64,000 nt of DNA from Bathymodiolus brooksi (GCA_963680875.1 OY804585.1:27828186-27892185); one strand, 5' to 3'; counted from the first letter of the stretch, positions 34,266 through 45,489 are shown. The notes: a model not told the origin generated them from the letters alone. Numbers and translations are program-made.

Positions 34266-35275
34266 GTTAAAGTCTTGCAGCGAAATGTCATGCTCTGGGC
34301 TATTCCGGAATTTCAGTGCTTATAGGTCATGCATCAAAACCTCCATAAAGGATTCAAATACAACTAAATGCAACCACATTTTGGCTTAATATAATTCTGA
34401 TATATTTAATTTTAACTATCAATTTTAATTATACCATTCCACTCAGTATTATTCACAATACAACAAAGTGAAAGGAATTTTTTCTTTAAAAAGGACTACT
34501 TTTGTTCTAAGCTCTGATTGGTGAATTAAATTAGTGATTTGGCACCTTTAAATACACAATTTAAAAATAACTAGATAAAATAAATACTTTTTATTAAATA
34601 AATGTGACACGCACATACAGGGTTTATATTTTGTTTATTTTTATAAAACGTATTGCTATATCTTTCTAATGTTATATATTCCCTTTTTTTAATTTATGAG
34701 ACGTCTTTGTGTGAACGGGGAATCTTAGGACTTTATTTTGTTTGACATAACGCTGGCAAATTCAAATTATATACCAGTTTACATGAAAGTAAATTATTTG
34801 TCAGTTACGCTGTGTTTATCTAAAGTTGACCGACTGTTTTGTAAGCTCGCCATCCCAAAATATATTTGTGTCTTCGTTATTTAGCCCAGTAAATAGAAGA
34901 AATAGTTTATGTTCGGGTAGACATGGGAAATAGAACATAACATGTATTGTCTTTTACTCACATGAGTGTCTGTGTGAGATTCTGTACCTTAGGTCCACAG
35001 TAGGGTGTGAAATGTCAACTTTCTATTGTGGAGGGGTGGGGATCCAGAAATATTTCCTACATGCCCAGATGTCGACTCCATGTGTTGAATGTGCAATTAC
35101 AGAAATATATGTATTATTGGTTGCTAGAAATCTTTTACATTTTAAAAGATGTCTAGCGACCAATAATAAATTTTGCTCTTATTTATTTATTTTTTATTTT
35201 TTGGTTTTGAGACATATCGTCATAGTGGTCGCTAGCTTGGGCCTGGTGGCTTTTATCGTTCTTGACTATATGAGC
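32950..35275. repeat. Arm 1 of a large inverted repeat
   Basis: It is the reverse complement of 42765-45480, clearly diverged by eye. It comprises the 178-bp array, then unique sequence with 'cccaaaatatatttgtgtct', 'gacacgcacatacagg' and 'ctagcgaccaataataaa'. It lacks the 43245-43844 insert of arm 2. Confidence 0.8.
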
Positions 35276-35779
35276 AACACAGCGAGTGTCTTATAAGAAA
35301 CAGCATAGTTGTAAAAAAAAAACCAGATTTATTATATAGATAGGTGTGAATGACGGGGATTTATCCGTGAAATATTTTTTTTTCCGCCGGAACTATTTTT
35401 GCACAACTGTAAGTGTGGTGGTTACGTCCCTTGTTGTGTTACGGTGAATACACATGCGATTGTAAACTGAAATAATTCCACGAAATGTTATTGACGACTT
35501 TGGCACATAACCAACATGACGTCATTGACGTCATATGAAGACTTCCAGTTTGAAACGTAAAGATTAGACGTTATTTGGCTTCGTGCACGCTTAACTTTAT
35601 CAAATTTACCTAAAATACGTTTGCAAGGTAAGCATTTTAATTATGTTTGTGCATTGTTGTAAATATGACATGTAGGATTTTACAGAGTCAGTTCTAGATT
35701 ATCAAAAGCTCAAGAGGAACAGTTTCAAAATTCAATAGAAAAATCATAGAAAGAGGCAAAATCGATACCACTAACACAC
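35276..35779. other. Spacer with paired CRE sites and a donor-like site
   Basis: There is no open frame of note. It holds the two CREs at 35517-35533 and a strong donor-like AAG/gtaagc at about 35629. It could be a promoter and non-coding first exon, but no downstream exon is identified. Confidence 0.4.
35517..35533. promoter_or_regulatory. Two consensus CRE (CREB/ATF) sites, 9 bp apart
   Basis: TGACGTCA at 35517-35524 and again at 35526-35533, with one base between them. TGACGTCA is the full palindromic CREB/ATF site. Whether it is used is unknown. Confidence 0.5.
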
Positions 35780-36140
35780 AAATATATGACCTCTAACACA
35801 CAAATATATGACCTCTCATCTTCCTGGCTTGGTACAGGCTTGGTAGCGATACCTCTAACACAAATACATGACCTCTCATCTTCCTGGTTTGGTACAGGCT
35901 TGGTAACGATACCTCAAACACAAATACATGACCTCTCATCTGTCTGGCTTGATACAGGCTTGATAACGATACCTCAAACACACACATATATGACATCTCA
36001 TCTTCCTGGGTTGACACAGGCTTGGTAACGATACTTCTAACAAATAAATACATGACCTCACACCTTCCAGGCTTGGTACAGGCTTAATACGGATACCTAT
36101 AACACATAAATACACGACCTCTCATCTGACTGGCTTGGTA
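35780..36140 (+). repeat. Minisatellite, 60-63 bp unit, about 6 copies
   Basis: The marker 'tgacctctcatct' recurs at 35808, 35868 and 35928, then in altered form at 35990, 36053 and 36116. The unit is the part of family E seen once at about 30085-30140 (cacacaaat, tgatacaggc). The left flank 'caaaatcgataccactaaca' is also family E. Confidence 0.85.
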
Positions 36141-36580
36141 TCAAGTTAAATTTTGCTATAGGACCACATCTCAACTATTACTGTAATGCCATGCCAGTGC
36201 TCTCTACAGATGATTAATATACGTTTAAACTATGGTATACAACAGAACGAACAACGTTATTACAAAGAACGCTATATTCTTGAACATTATACATAGTACA
36301 TTTAATCTTCGTGACACAGAGATTGTCATATGTATAATATTAGTTCTATTAAAGTGAGCCGATACCCTCAACCATTATTTGAATATTCGATGACATTGTA
36401 AGACATAATAGTGAAAACAATACTCAAATTGAACCAAAATGTAATTGTCAATACTATTTTCGTCATCTGTTTACAATTAATTGACAGAATGCATGCATAC
36501 GAGCATATAGTACCCACGGTAGATGAGATACATAAACGCCACGTGTGCACTAAATTAGATATCTACTTTTGTATTACTAT
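36141..36580. other. Stretch without recognised gene
   Basis: Nothing is recognised between the two minisatellites. Confidence 0.5.
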
Positions 36581-37047
36581 CACAGGGTCGATAACTCTAG
36601 CTACTGGTGGACTATTAGTTTCCGATCGTATCATCGGTCCAGTAGTCAGTGTTTCTATCACAGGGTCGATAGCTCTACCTATTGGTGGACTATTAGTCCC
36701 CGAGGGTAGCATCGGTCCAGTAGTCAGTGTTTCTATCACGGGGTCGGTAACTCTAGCTACTGGTGAACTATTAGTTCCCAAAGGTATCATCGGTCCAGTA
36801 GTCAGTGTTTCTATCACAGGGTCGATAACTCTAGCTACTGGTGGACTATTAATTCCTGAGGGTATCATCGGTCCAGTAGTCAGTGTTTCTATCACAGGAT
36901 CGATAACTCTAGCTACTGGTGGACTATAAGTCCCCGAGGGTATCATTGGTCCAGTAGTCAGTGTTTCTATCACGGGTCGATAACTCTATCTACTGGTGGA
37001 CTATTAGTCCCCTAGGGTATCATTGGTCCAGTAATCAGTGTTTCGGT
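36581..37047 (+). repeat. Minisatellite, 78-bp unit, 6 copies
   Basis: 'cacagggtcgataactctag' recurs at 36581, 36659, 36737, 36815, 36893 and 36971, at exactly 78 bp (last unit 77). As 78 is 26 codons and neither strand has a stop in one frame, 26-residue repeats are open both ways (plus 36411-36929; minus 36973-36563). There is no start context, splice site or known domain, so I do not call a gene. Confidence 0.9.
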
Positions 37048-37119
37048 ATTGACGTGGTTTATTAAATAAACATCTTTTATTGAAATTTACTGTTCCTAAA
37101 TGATGGAATTCTTATTAAA

Positions 37120-37740
37120 GGTAAGGGTTCTCCTACCACAAATATAGGTGACGATGATTTTAGATATTAAAACTAATTGTTCTCTTACCACAGACATAGG
37201 TGACGCTGATTTTAGATATTAAAGCTAAGGGTTCTCCTACCACAGACATAGGTGACGCCGATTTTAGATATTAAAACTAAGGGTTCTCTTACCACAGACA
37301 TAGGTGACGCTGATCTTAGATATTAAAACTAAGGGTTCTCCTACCACAGACATAGGTGACGCCGATTTTAGATATTAAAACTAAGGGTTCTCCTACCACA
37401 GACATAGGTGACGCTGATTTTGGGTATTAAAACTAAGGGTTCTCCTACCACAGACATAGGTGACGCTGATTTTAGATATTAAAACTAAGGGTTCTCCTAC
37501 CACAGATATAGGTGACGCTGATTTTAGATATTAAAACTAAGGGTTCTCCTACCACAGACATAGGTACCGGTGATTTTAGATATTAAAACTAAGGGTTCTC
37601 CTACCACAGATATAGGTGACCCTGATTTTAGATATTAAAACTAAGGGTTCTCCTACCACAGATATAGGTGACGCTGATTTTAGATATTAAAACTAAGGGT
37701 TCTCCTACCACAGATATAGGTGACGCTGATTTTAGATATC
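37120..37740 (+). repeat. Minisatellite, 52-bp unit, 12 copies
   Basis: Units start (ggtgacgctgattttagat) at 37147, 37199, 37251 and so on to 37719, every 52 bp without exception. They include 'gggttctcctaccacagac'. The last unit runs into a family D repeat. Confidence 0.92.
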
Positions 37741-37890
37741 CTATTTGGTTTACTTGCTTCCAAAGACTTTTAATTTATTTAGCTTTCCAATCAATTGATT
37801 TAAAGCGTATCTGATGAAGGTTGTTCCAGAAATGGGTCGTGTGCACTAAATTATAAATCTACGGATTTTTTGTATTTTAAACACTAGGAA
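37735..37890 (+). repeat. Interspersed repeat, family D
   Basis: It contains 'cttgcttccaaagactttta', 'gcgtatctgatgaagg', 'ttccagaaatgggtcgtg' and 'aaatctac'. Confidence 0.65.
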
Positions 37891-37974
37891 AGAACAATAC
37901 AAAACACAACATAAACACTGTTAAAAACATGTACTCGTACTACACGCGCCAAACATCGGAGTGACACCTGGTAG

Positions 37975-38125
37975 TCCAGAAGGGTCGTGGCGGTCAGTTT
38001 TATTTGTGGAGGAAACCGAAGTATCCGGAGAAAACCACTGACCTGTCGCAAGTCACTGACAAACTTTATTGCATAATGTTGTATCGAGTACACTACGTCT
38101 GATCGGGGTTCGAACGCAGCTGCAT
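37975..38125 (-). mobile_element. tRNA-derived SINE, family C (partial)
   Basis: The reversed body has 'gtcgtggcggtcagtttta', 'gagaaaaccactgacctg', then 'tgatcggggttcgaacgc' as a reversed B-box region. It lacks the tail. Confidence 0.7.
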
Positions 38126-38329
38126 GTTATGAAAAAACAATTCTTTGCAATGGAAAATTCAATATGCTGAGTAAGAGGGCTTCCAAATTAAGAGAGTAAA
38201 GTCATGAAAATTGTGTGCAACTCATTACCTTGTAATGGCTAACAAAAAGATATATATTTTCAATATTCTTACAAGTCAGATACGGTCAACGAACCAGCGA
38301 ACCATGTAGCGTTCTCGGTGTTTTGGGTA

Positions 38330-39330
38330 TTATCGCATTAGAACTTTTGCAGCTAAGGTGAACGGTGTAGCAAATCCAAGCGGGTCGTAAATGCTAGACA
38401 CCTGACTAAGTACCATCCTCGGCGTCAACAATTCAGGCACACTACAATCAATCTGATTCCTTGCAATATTTTTGCCAGTCCGAATATTTCTGTGTTTTGG
38501 TGAGAAGTTAAGCTTAACTTGAAATTCAAACATGTCTGATTTTGGAATCCATCTCATTCCTAGAATGTTTTCTGGTCCTGATTCAGCCAATTTCATACTA
38601 GTATTTACAATTCCTTTGTATCCGGTTTCCGTGCCAGAAATAATCCAATGCTTGATAGAAAATCCCCCAAATGCTAGCATTGTTTCTGTTTCCTGAGCAA
38701 TTCGCCGTGCTTTTTCAACGTTATCAACCGATTGTAATATATCATCTACGTAACTATTTCTGATAACCATTTTCGATGCGTTCGGGTATATATGCTGATA
38801 CATTGTCGCTGTTTGGCGTAATGCAAGAGTAGCGATGGCTCCGCTTGGTCGATCACCAAAGGCTACTGCCATCAAAACATAGTGATCTGGTTCTATATGA
38901 GTTTCAAGATTTCTCCATACAAATATATGTGTATGTTGAACAAGCTAGCGTTGATAGCTTAACTGCGTTGTACATTTTGGAGAAATCACCAGCTAAAGCT
39001 GTATGTTTTTGTCTGAAGCGTATAAGTACAGCTATCAAGGCATTCATTATATTCGATCCTTTCGTCCAATAATCGTTGAGTACGTGTCCCATGAACGAAG
39101 CTGATGAATTAAATACGATCCTAACTGGTGTTGAATTTGGCTCTGGTTTTAACACTTCATGGTGTGGTATGTATTGAACAGGTCCTTTGTGTTCTTCCAT
39201 TTCTTTCTTTGTTAATTTCTTTAGCGATTCCTCGATTTATCATGTCTATGATTTGTTCATTGTATGCAATTGCGTATTCCAACCCATTCCGAATCAATCT
39301 TTTCTCTGTCGACAAAAGCCTGGCAATTGC
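38330..39330 (-). pseudogene. BEL/Pao reverse transcriptase, broken and truncated
   Basis: Pieces read GPVQYIPHHEVLKPE, then RIVFNSSASFMGHVLNDYW and LAGDFSKMYNAV (first catalytic Asp) in 39200-38904. After a frameshift come FGDRPSGAIATLAL and the catalytic YVDD at 38752-38741, then WIISGTE and YDPLGFATPFTL in 38875-38330. The sequence ends where RNase H should begin. Confidence 0.9.
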
Positions 39331-39343
39331 TGATGCTACGTTG

Positions 39344-40726
39344 TTAGTCAGTTGATTGTTTTTTTATCCAGGGATATTGTACTGTCCATTGCTTCGATTC
39401 TTTTTCATGTTTAAGTCCTGATTTTATTATATTTAGTTCCCTCTCTTCTCTCAAGCTGTGATTCGATTGTCCTGTAGCACACTTTCCACACTTACATGAC
39501 CCACACTTTAAAGCACATTGGGTCCCCAGTCCTTCAATATCAAAAAAGAAATCTAATCGTTCTTTAATTCCACTTCTGTCCACAACATGCGTTGCATTTA
39601 ACTGTGTCAATTGTCCGGAAACAAAATATATTTTCACGATTCCATGATTTCTTACTTTTGGTACCCCAAGTAGAGGGTGGCTTCCTCTGAGGCAGTATCC
39701 AAATTGATTCCTCATTATCTGGATATTATCGACTTCATCCAATTTATTAGGCATTAATATGCAACAGTCCGTGCCAATTAATATGTCTACTTGTCCAGTT
39801 GGTCTTTTAACGTCCTTTTCGTCAATTCCTTTAAACAATCTAGCAACTTTACTAATATCAACATCGGAAATATCAGCTGTAGCTTCTTCCATGCCGTATG
39901 CCTTTATGGTCCATGTGTTACCACTTAGATCAGTTAATGGTAGTATATACTCCTTGCTTTGAACACATTCCGTTACATTTCCAACCTTTGTTACTGATAA
40001 TGTTATTTCTTGTCCATACAATCCTAGTTTTCTTGCAGCCTTATGAGTAATAAGAGACATGTTTGCACCAGGATCCCAAATTGTTGTCAGAGAATGGCCC
40101 TTATATGACAACGAGCTAATCATTAGTAATATACCATAATTGACCCTGTCGTTGTTTATTATCTGAACAGAATTATGGAACAATATCTCATCTACATGTG
40201 CAGTATGCAAACTGCTATGATGCATTCGTCCACATCTTTGATATCCATTATTTGATATATCACAAGGCATACGATTGTTGCATTGTCTTGATAAATGTCC
40301 TATCTTTAAACAACTGAAACATCCGCCATTTTTTCTCAACATATAAATCTTTGTTTGACTATCTAGTTTTGCAAATATACTGCAATCTCCGATTTCATGA
40401 GCGTCAGATTTATGATACCAACACTTCATCCTTTCAAAACCTCTGTTATTACTAGAGGATCTATCTTGACGAAATCTGTTAAAACTAGTTCGATTATTTG
40501 AATGTGATACCATCTGTGCCACTTGTGTCAACCCTTCAACTACTTGTTTCATCATGTTTTGATTTTCTTGCATTTGCATTTGTAATGTATTTACAATTCC
40601 ATCCTTCTCGTCGTCCTGGTTAATTGTTGTAATGACGGAATATGCTTTGCCTCTACTATTACCACATTCTCTCATGTCGTCCTGCATGTATTCAATTGCA
40701 TTCTTTTCCTCAAGTAATAATTGCAA
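39344..40726 (-). pseudogene. BEL/Pao zinc-knuckle and aspartic protease region
   Basis: A 460-codon frame. A Cys/His cluster CWYHKSDAHEIGDC is followed by a CCHC knuckle, CFSCLKIGHLSRQC (C-x2-C-x4-H-x4-C). Then comes a retropepsin-like part with IWDPGANMSLI, where Asp-Pro-Gly stands in place of the usual Asp-Ser/Thr-Gly, and ILIGTD. It ends with a Cys-rich linker (ALKCGSCKCGKCATG) and YPWIKK, which in Pao elements precedes the reverse transcriptase. The Pro in the active-site triad may be a lineage trait or damage. Confidence 0.85.
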
Positions 40727-41595
40727 AAATCATGAAATCCTGTACTAGTTTTCAATTCAAATCTTTGTTTTCGTAATGCCCATTCACGCTTTTGTAATGC
40801 CGGAAGCAATTTTTCTATTTGACTAATCATTGTCGCAGTATTCATCTCAGAATCTAATTTCATTCGTTTTAGATCAAGCCAACATGTCTCTACAGTCTCG
40901 ACCATTGAGATGAATTTCATAGGATCACCTTCTTGAATATTCTTAGGCCCTTTTAATTTGCTCAAAATATTATAAGCCTGTTTGTCAGGCCTCCCATATT
41001 TTAGATCAAGACGTCGAAAAATTTCTTCGAAGTCGTTATCCACCCCTTTCACAACCCTTAATGCTTCACCACTTAAGCATTGCTTAAGAGTGTATGAATC
41101 ACATCCATACGATGGTAGCATGTGTCTTTCATAGTCAACCTTACAAATTGGATATTGTCGTATATTCCCAGTAAACGTAGGGGCATCTAATTTGTTCACC
41201 TTAGAAGTCTCAAATGCTCCCTTTGTTTGACCTTTTTCATTATAATGTGATTTCTTTTCACTTGCCCTTTCAGCTTTTACTCTTTCCTTCATGTCTTCAC
41301 ACAATGATCTTGATTTACATAGTTCTTTATACATGACGGTTATATCATGGTTCAGCTCATTGACCTTGGTTTTGTCGTCCTCATTGTCTGATTCAAATGA
41401 TTCTAGATATGTTTCATGTCTCGCTTCTAATTCTACATATGCTGATTCCAGATCTTGTAATATTTTACTAATTACAGCAATATCAATTTGCTCCTGTATC
41501 CCTTCTAGTAAACGCCCATAAATTCTATGAAATTTACCTTTTGCAGTACTTCTTTTCTTCTTAGTAATCTTCGTGTTTTCTGCATCTTCTGACAT
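40672..41595 (-). pseudogene. BEL/Pao Gag-like protein, N-terminal part
   Basis: The ATG is at 41595 and the frame runs 307 codons. Residues 1-110 are charged and likely coiled coil (RHETYLESFESDNEDDKTK). From about residue 130 the pattern KLDAPTFTGNIRQYP, then CLSGEALRVVKG and FRRLDLKYGRP, is that of the DUF1759 gag domain of Pao-type elements. The frame is lost at about 40,700 and continues in another frame with the zinc-knuckle part. Confidence 0.85.
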
Positions 41596-41599
41596 CTTC

Positions 41600-42074
41600 C
41601 CGTGTGTTGAAATGTGTTGGGTATTATGGCAATAAATACTACGTCAAAGGTAATAACTTTAATTTGGTAATGATGTTTCAACCTGAAATACATGAATAAG
41701 AAATATCATGAGTATTGTTGAATAACAATGAACGTACTGTTGAGAACTGAATTGAATTGACTATTGAAATTAAACAAAAAACATAATGTCAGTAATATTT
41801 CAAACTTACACAATGACGGGCAATATGCCATATCCAGTCTAATTATATTTCAGAGTTTGGTTTTCCGTGGACAGCCGCGTCCAAAACCAATCAACAAAGG
41901 AGCTCTATAATACCGGGGAAGGAAACCTATTGCTTGAGGTACATAAGTAATATATGCTCCATATCGGGAAAATTCCGTCATAAAGTCCAATCAATTATCG
42001 ATTTCGATACACTCGGTTATATTCTCTATATATTCTCTGGGTTGTCACATAAGATGAAAGTCTAGTCTCATATC
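41600..42074. other. Region upstream of the BEL/Pao gag
   Basis: This should be the 5' LTR or leader of the element. I cannot delimit an LTR because no second copy is in the window. No gene is recognised. Confidence 0.45.
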
Positions 42075-42300
42075 ATAACATTTAGAGAAAACCGAATGGA
42101 TACTCAAGAATGAATAACCCAGATACAAAGGCAACATTCGCCACAAGCCACAGAACAAACACGTAAAAAAACACAACACAGAAAACTAAAAAAATGTGCA
42201 ACACTACATCACCCAAGAACCAGAAGTGAACCCAGATGCTTGCGAAGAATAAGCAGCCCCTGTTTCTCATAAGACATCCGTCGTGTTACTCAGTTATATA
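42075..42300 (+). repeat. Interspersed repeat, family B
   Basis: It contains 'agagaaaaccgaatggatac', 'caacacagaaaactaaa' and 'catccgtcgtgttactca'. It is in inverted order with the copy at 42430-42660. Confidence 0.65.
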
Positions 42301-42429
42301 GTCCAGTCCAGGATAAAAATCCTATGTTTTTGACAATGATATACACACATATATTGTTATTAATTTGTCAGCCATCTTTCAATGTTTTGTGTTGTCTTAT
42401 TATGTGACTTTACGTTCTGAGTTACGTGT

Positions 42430-42660
42430 TGTGATGTCCGTTACAATTTCCTCATAAAAACTATGTTCGGTTCGTCTTTACCACCAGTTGTTTGTAGGAG
42501 GGCTCATGTCTTCTTTACGTTATTTGTGTTTGTGGTGTCCAACACATACTAGTATTGAGTTGTGTTTTAACTTTCTTTATCTTCGTCTGGCGTACCATAT
42601 GTTTCCAGTTTCTCGGGTTTTCCATTTTTGATTGCCCCTTCGGTATTCTCTAACGTTACA
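42430..42660 (-). repeat. Interspersed repeat, family B
   Basis: A reversed copy: 'ggttttccatttttgattgc' and 'ccccttcggtattctctaac' at its 3' end. It pairs loosely with the copy at 42075-42300. Confidence 0.6.
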
Positions 42661-42662
42661 TA

Positions 42663-42706
42663 CTCAGCATGTTGAATTATACAAATGTATAATTCAACAT
42701 GCTGAG
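42663..42706. repeat. Perfect 44-bp palindrome
   Basis: Arms of 21 bases (ctcagcatgttgaattataca and its exact complement) around two bases 'aa'. It abuts the end of the reversed family B repeat. Confidence 0.97.
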
Positions 42707-42764
42707 ATAGATGGATGTCAAGGATGTTTTTTATAACTTGCAATCAGATGAAATAAATCGTATA

Positions 42765-45480
42765 GTCGTCTCAAGAATGCGACAACAATAATATACCAGG
42801 CTCAAGCTAGCGACCAATTTCAGGCAACCACTAAACAAGTGACCAACAAGGCGATATGTCTCAAAACCAAAAAAAATAAATAAGAGCAAAATGTAATTTC
42901 TAGCCACCAACAATAAATATTTTACTCTAATTGCACAATCATCACATTGAATCTACATCTGGGCATACAGGAAATATTTCTGCCCCCCCCCCCTCCACAA
43001 TTCAAAGTTGACATTTGACACCCTACTGTGGACCTATGGTGGATACTCTCACACAGACGCTCATGTTTGTATAAGACAATATATTTTATGTTCTTTTTCC
43101 CATGTTCACTCGAACATAAAATATTTCTTCTCTTTACTGGGCTAAATAACGAAGACACAAATATATTTTGGGATGGCGAGTTTATAAAACAGTCGACCAA
43201 CTTTAAATAAACACAACGAAAACAAATAATTTACTTTCATGTAAACCGGTATTTTGGCCCCCCTACCCATGGTATCTTGACCCCCTTACCCATGGTATAT
43301 CCACCCCATACCTATGGTGTTTTGACCCCCCTACCCATGGTATATCGACCACCATACCCATGGTATTTTGACCCCCCTATCCATGGTATTTTGACCCCCT
43401 ACCCATGGTATATTGACCCTGCTACCCATGGTATATCGACTACCCTACCCATGGCATATCGACCCCCCTAACCATGGAATTGTGCCCCCCCCTATCCATG
43501 GTATTTTGATCCGCTACCCATGGTATACCGACCCCCTACCCATGGTAATTTGACCTCCCTACCCATGGTATATCGACCCCCCTAACCATGGTATTTTGAC
43601 CCCCCTATCCATCCCATATCGACCCCCTACCCATGGTATATTGACCCCTCTCACTATGGTATTTTGACCCCCTATCTATCTCTCTATCTCTTCATTAGAA
43701 ATGAGGGGGGTCAAAATACCATGCGGGTTCAATTTACCATACAGGGGGGTCAGTTTTCAATAAGGGGGGTCAATATACCATGGATGGAAATTTACCCCGG
43801 GGTCAATATACCATGGGTAATCAAATACCATATGACACCGGTATATAATTTGGATTTGCCAGCGTTTTTTCAACCAAAACAAAGTCCTAAGATTCCCCGT
43901 TCACATGAAGATATCTCATAAATCTAAAAAAACATTAGAAAAATATAGCAATACGTTTTATAAAAATAAACAAAATTTAAACCTTGCATGTGCGTGTCAC
44001 ATTTATTTAATAAATAGTATTATTTTGTTTTATCTAGTTATTTTTAAATTGTATATTTATAGGTGCCAACCCACTAATTTAATTCACCAATCAGAGCTTA
44101 GAACAAAAGTAGTGCCTTTTAAAGAAAAAAATTCCTTTCACTTTGTTGTATTGTGAATAATACTGAATGGAATGGAATAATTAAAATTGATAATTAAAGT
44201 TAAATATATAAGGATTATATTGAGCCCAAATTTGGTTGCATTTAGTTGTATTTCAATCCTTTAAGGAGATTTTGATGCATGACCTATAAACACTGAACTT
44301 CCTATATTTAGAGCACATGATATCCCAGAGCATGACATTTCGCTGCAAGACTTTAACATCAAGTCATTTAAGGCCATGGCAATACCTTTGATTTAAACCT
44401 CAAGTGGGAAAGAACTTTGCCATGCTTCGGCAATTTTTCATGGGATATTTATAGGGTCCCCTCCCTTAAATCCAAATATCAAAGTTGATATTTGACAATC
44501 TACTGTGGGCTTGAGGTGCATAATCCCACCTAGGCACATAAGTCAGTTAAGGACCATGGCAATACCTTTGATTTCAACCCCAAGTAGGAAAGAACTTTCA
44601 GTCCTTCCGCAATTATTCATGGGATATGCATAGGATCCCCCCTAAATCCAAATATCAAAGATGATATTTGACACCCTGCTGTGGACTTGAGGTGCAGAAT
44701 CCCACCCATGCACTTAAGACAGTTAAAGACCCGGACAATACCTTTGATTTAAACCCCAAGTGGGAAAGAACTTTGCCGTCCTTCGGCAAATTTTCATGGG
44801 GTATTCATAGGGCTCCGCCCTAAAATCCAAATATCAAAGTTGATATTTGACACCCTGCTGTAGGCTTGAAGTGTAAAATACCACCAAGGCACATATGTCA
44901 GTTAAAGGCCGGGCAATACCTTTGACTTAAACCCCAAGAGGGAAAGAACTTTGCCGGCCTTCGGCAATTTTTCTTATGATATTTATAGGGTTCCTCCCCC
45001 TAACTCCAAATATCAAAGTTGATTTTTACACCCTGCTGTGGACTTGAGGTGCACAATCCCACCCATGCACTTAAGTCAGTTAAAGGCCCGAGCAATACCT
45101 TTGATTTAAACCCGAAGTGGGAAAGAACTTTGCCGTCCTTCGACAATTTTTATGGGATATTTATAGCCCTCTCCCAAAATCGAAATAACAAAGTTGATAT
45201 TTGACACCCTGTTGCGGGCTTGAGGTACAGAATCCCATCCAAGCACTTAAGTCAGTTAAAGGCTCGGACAATACCTTTGACTTAAGCCCCAAGTGTGAAA
45301 AAATTTGCCGTCCTTCGGCAATTTTTCATGGGATATTTATAGCCCCCCCCCTCCTATTTCCAAATATCATAGTTGATATTTGACACCCTGCTGTGGGCTT
45401 GAGGTGCAGAATCCCACCCATGTACTTAAGTCAGTTAAAGGCACGGTCAATACCTTTGTTCTACGCGCCAAGTGGGAAAG
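42765..45480. repeat. Arm 2 of a large inverted repeat
   Basis: Reverse complement of 32950-35275. It starts near 'ctcaagctagcgaccaattt', passes 'cacaaatatattttgggatg' and 'gtgcgtgtcacatttattt', and ends in the 178-bp array. It carries one extra block, 43245-43844. Confidence 0.8.
43245..43844. mobile_element. Inserted fold-back element made of 23-27-bp CCATGG repeats, with 8-bp flanking repeats
   Basis: ACCGGTAT lies at 43245-43252 and at 43837-43844. Between them, about 20 units of the form 'acccatggtattttgacccc' run forward to about 43680. About six units run in reverse ('ggggtcaaaataccatg') from 43700 to 43835. The other arm of the inverted repeat has one undivided actggtat (reverse complement of 34771-34778) at this point. 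Eight-base target duplications suggest a hAT-type non-autonomous element. An array grown from a local ccggtat is the alternative. Confidence 0.65.
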
Positions 45481-45485
45481 AACTT
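44380..45485 (+). repeat. Tandem array, unit about 178 bp, about 6 copies
   Basis: 'gggaaagaactttgccgtcc' recurs at about 44405, 44585, 44762, 44940, 45118 and 45293 (spacings 175-180). It is the inverse orientation of the array at 32890-34265. Confidence 0.9.
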
Positions 45486-45489
45486 AATA

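Larger units (their letters stand above)
38330..41595 (-). mobile_element. Truncated BEL/Pao LTR retrotransposon
   Basis: On the minus strand, gag (DUF1759-like), zinc knuckles, an aspartic protease (DUF1758-like) and reverse transcriptase follow in the Pao order. Coding sequence stops at about 38330, shortly after the RT palm, so RNase H, integrase and the 3' LTR are missing. I did not find an LTR pair. Three frameshifts (near 40,700, 39,210 and 38,890) separate the parts, so the copy is inactive. Confidence 0.85.

Noticed and set aside
35012..35296. Open frame ending in a hydrophobic segment, considered as a last dispanin exon
   Set aside because: The same sequence is found reversed at about 42770-43000 as part of the inverted repeat, and the gene already has a stop in exon 4.
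38318..41632. 'ttgggtattat' at both ends of the BEL/Pao relic as a target duplication
   Set aside because: Eleven bases is too long for the 5-bp duplications of this class, and the 3' end is a truncation, so the match is probably chance.
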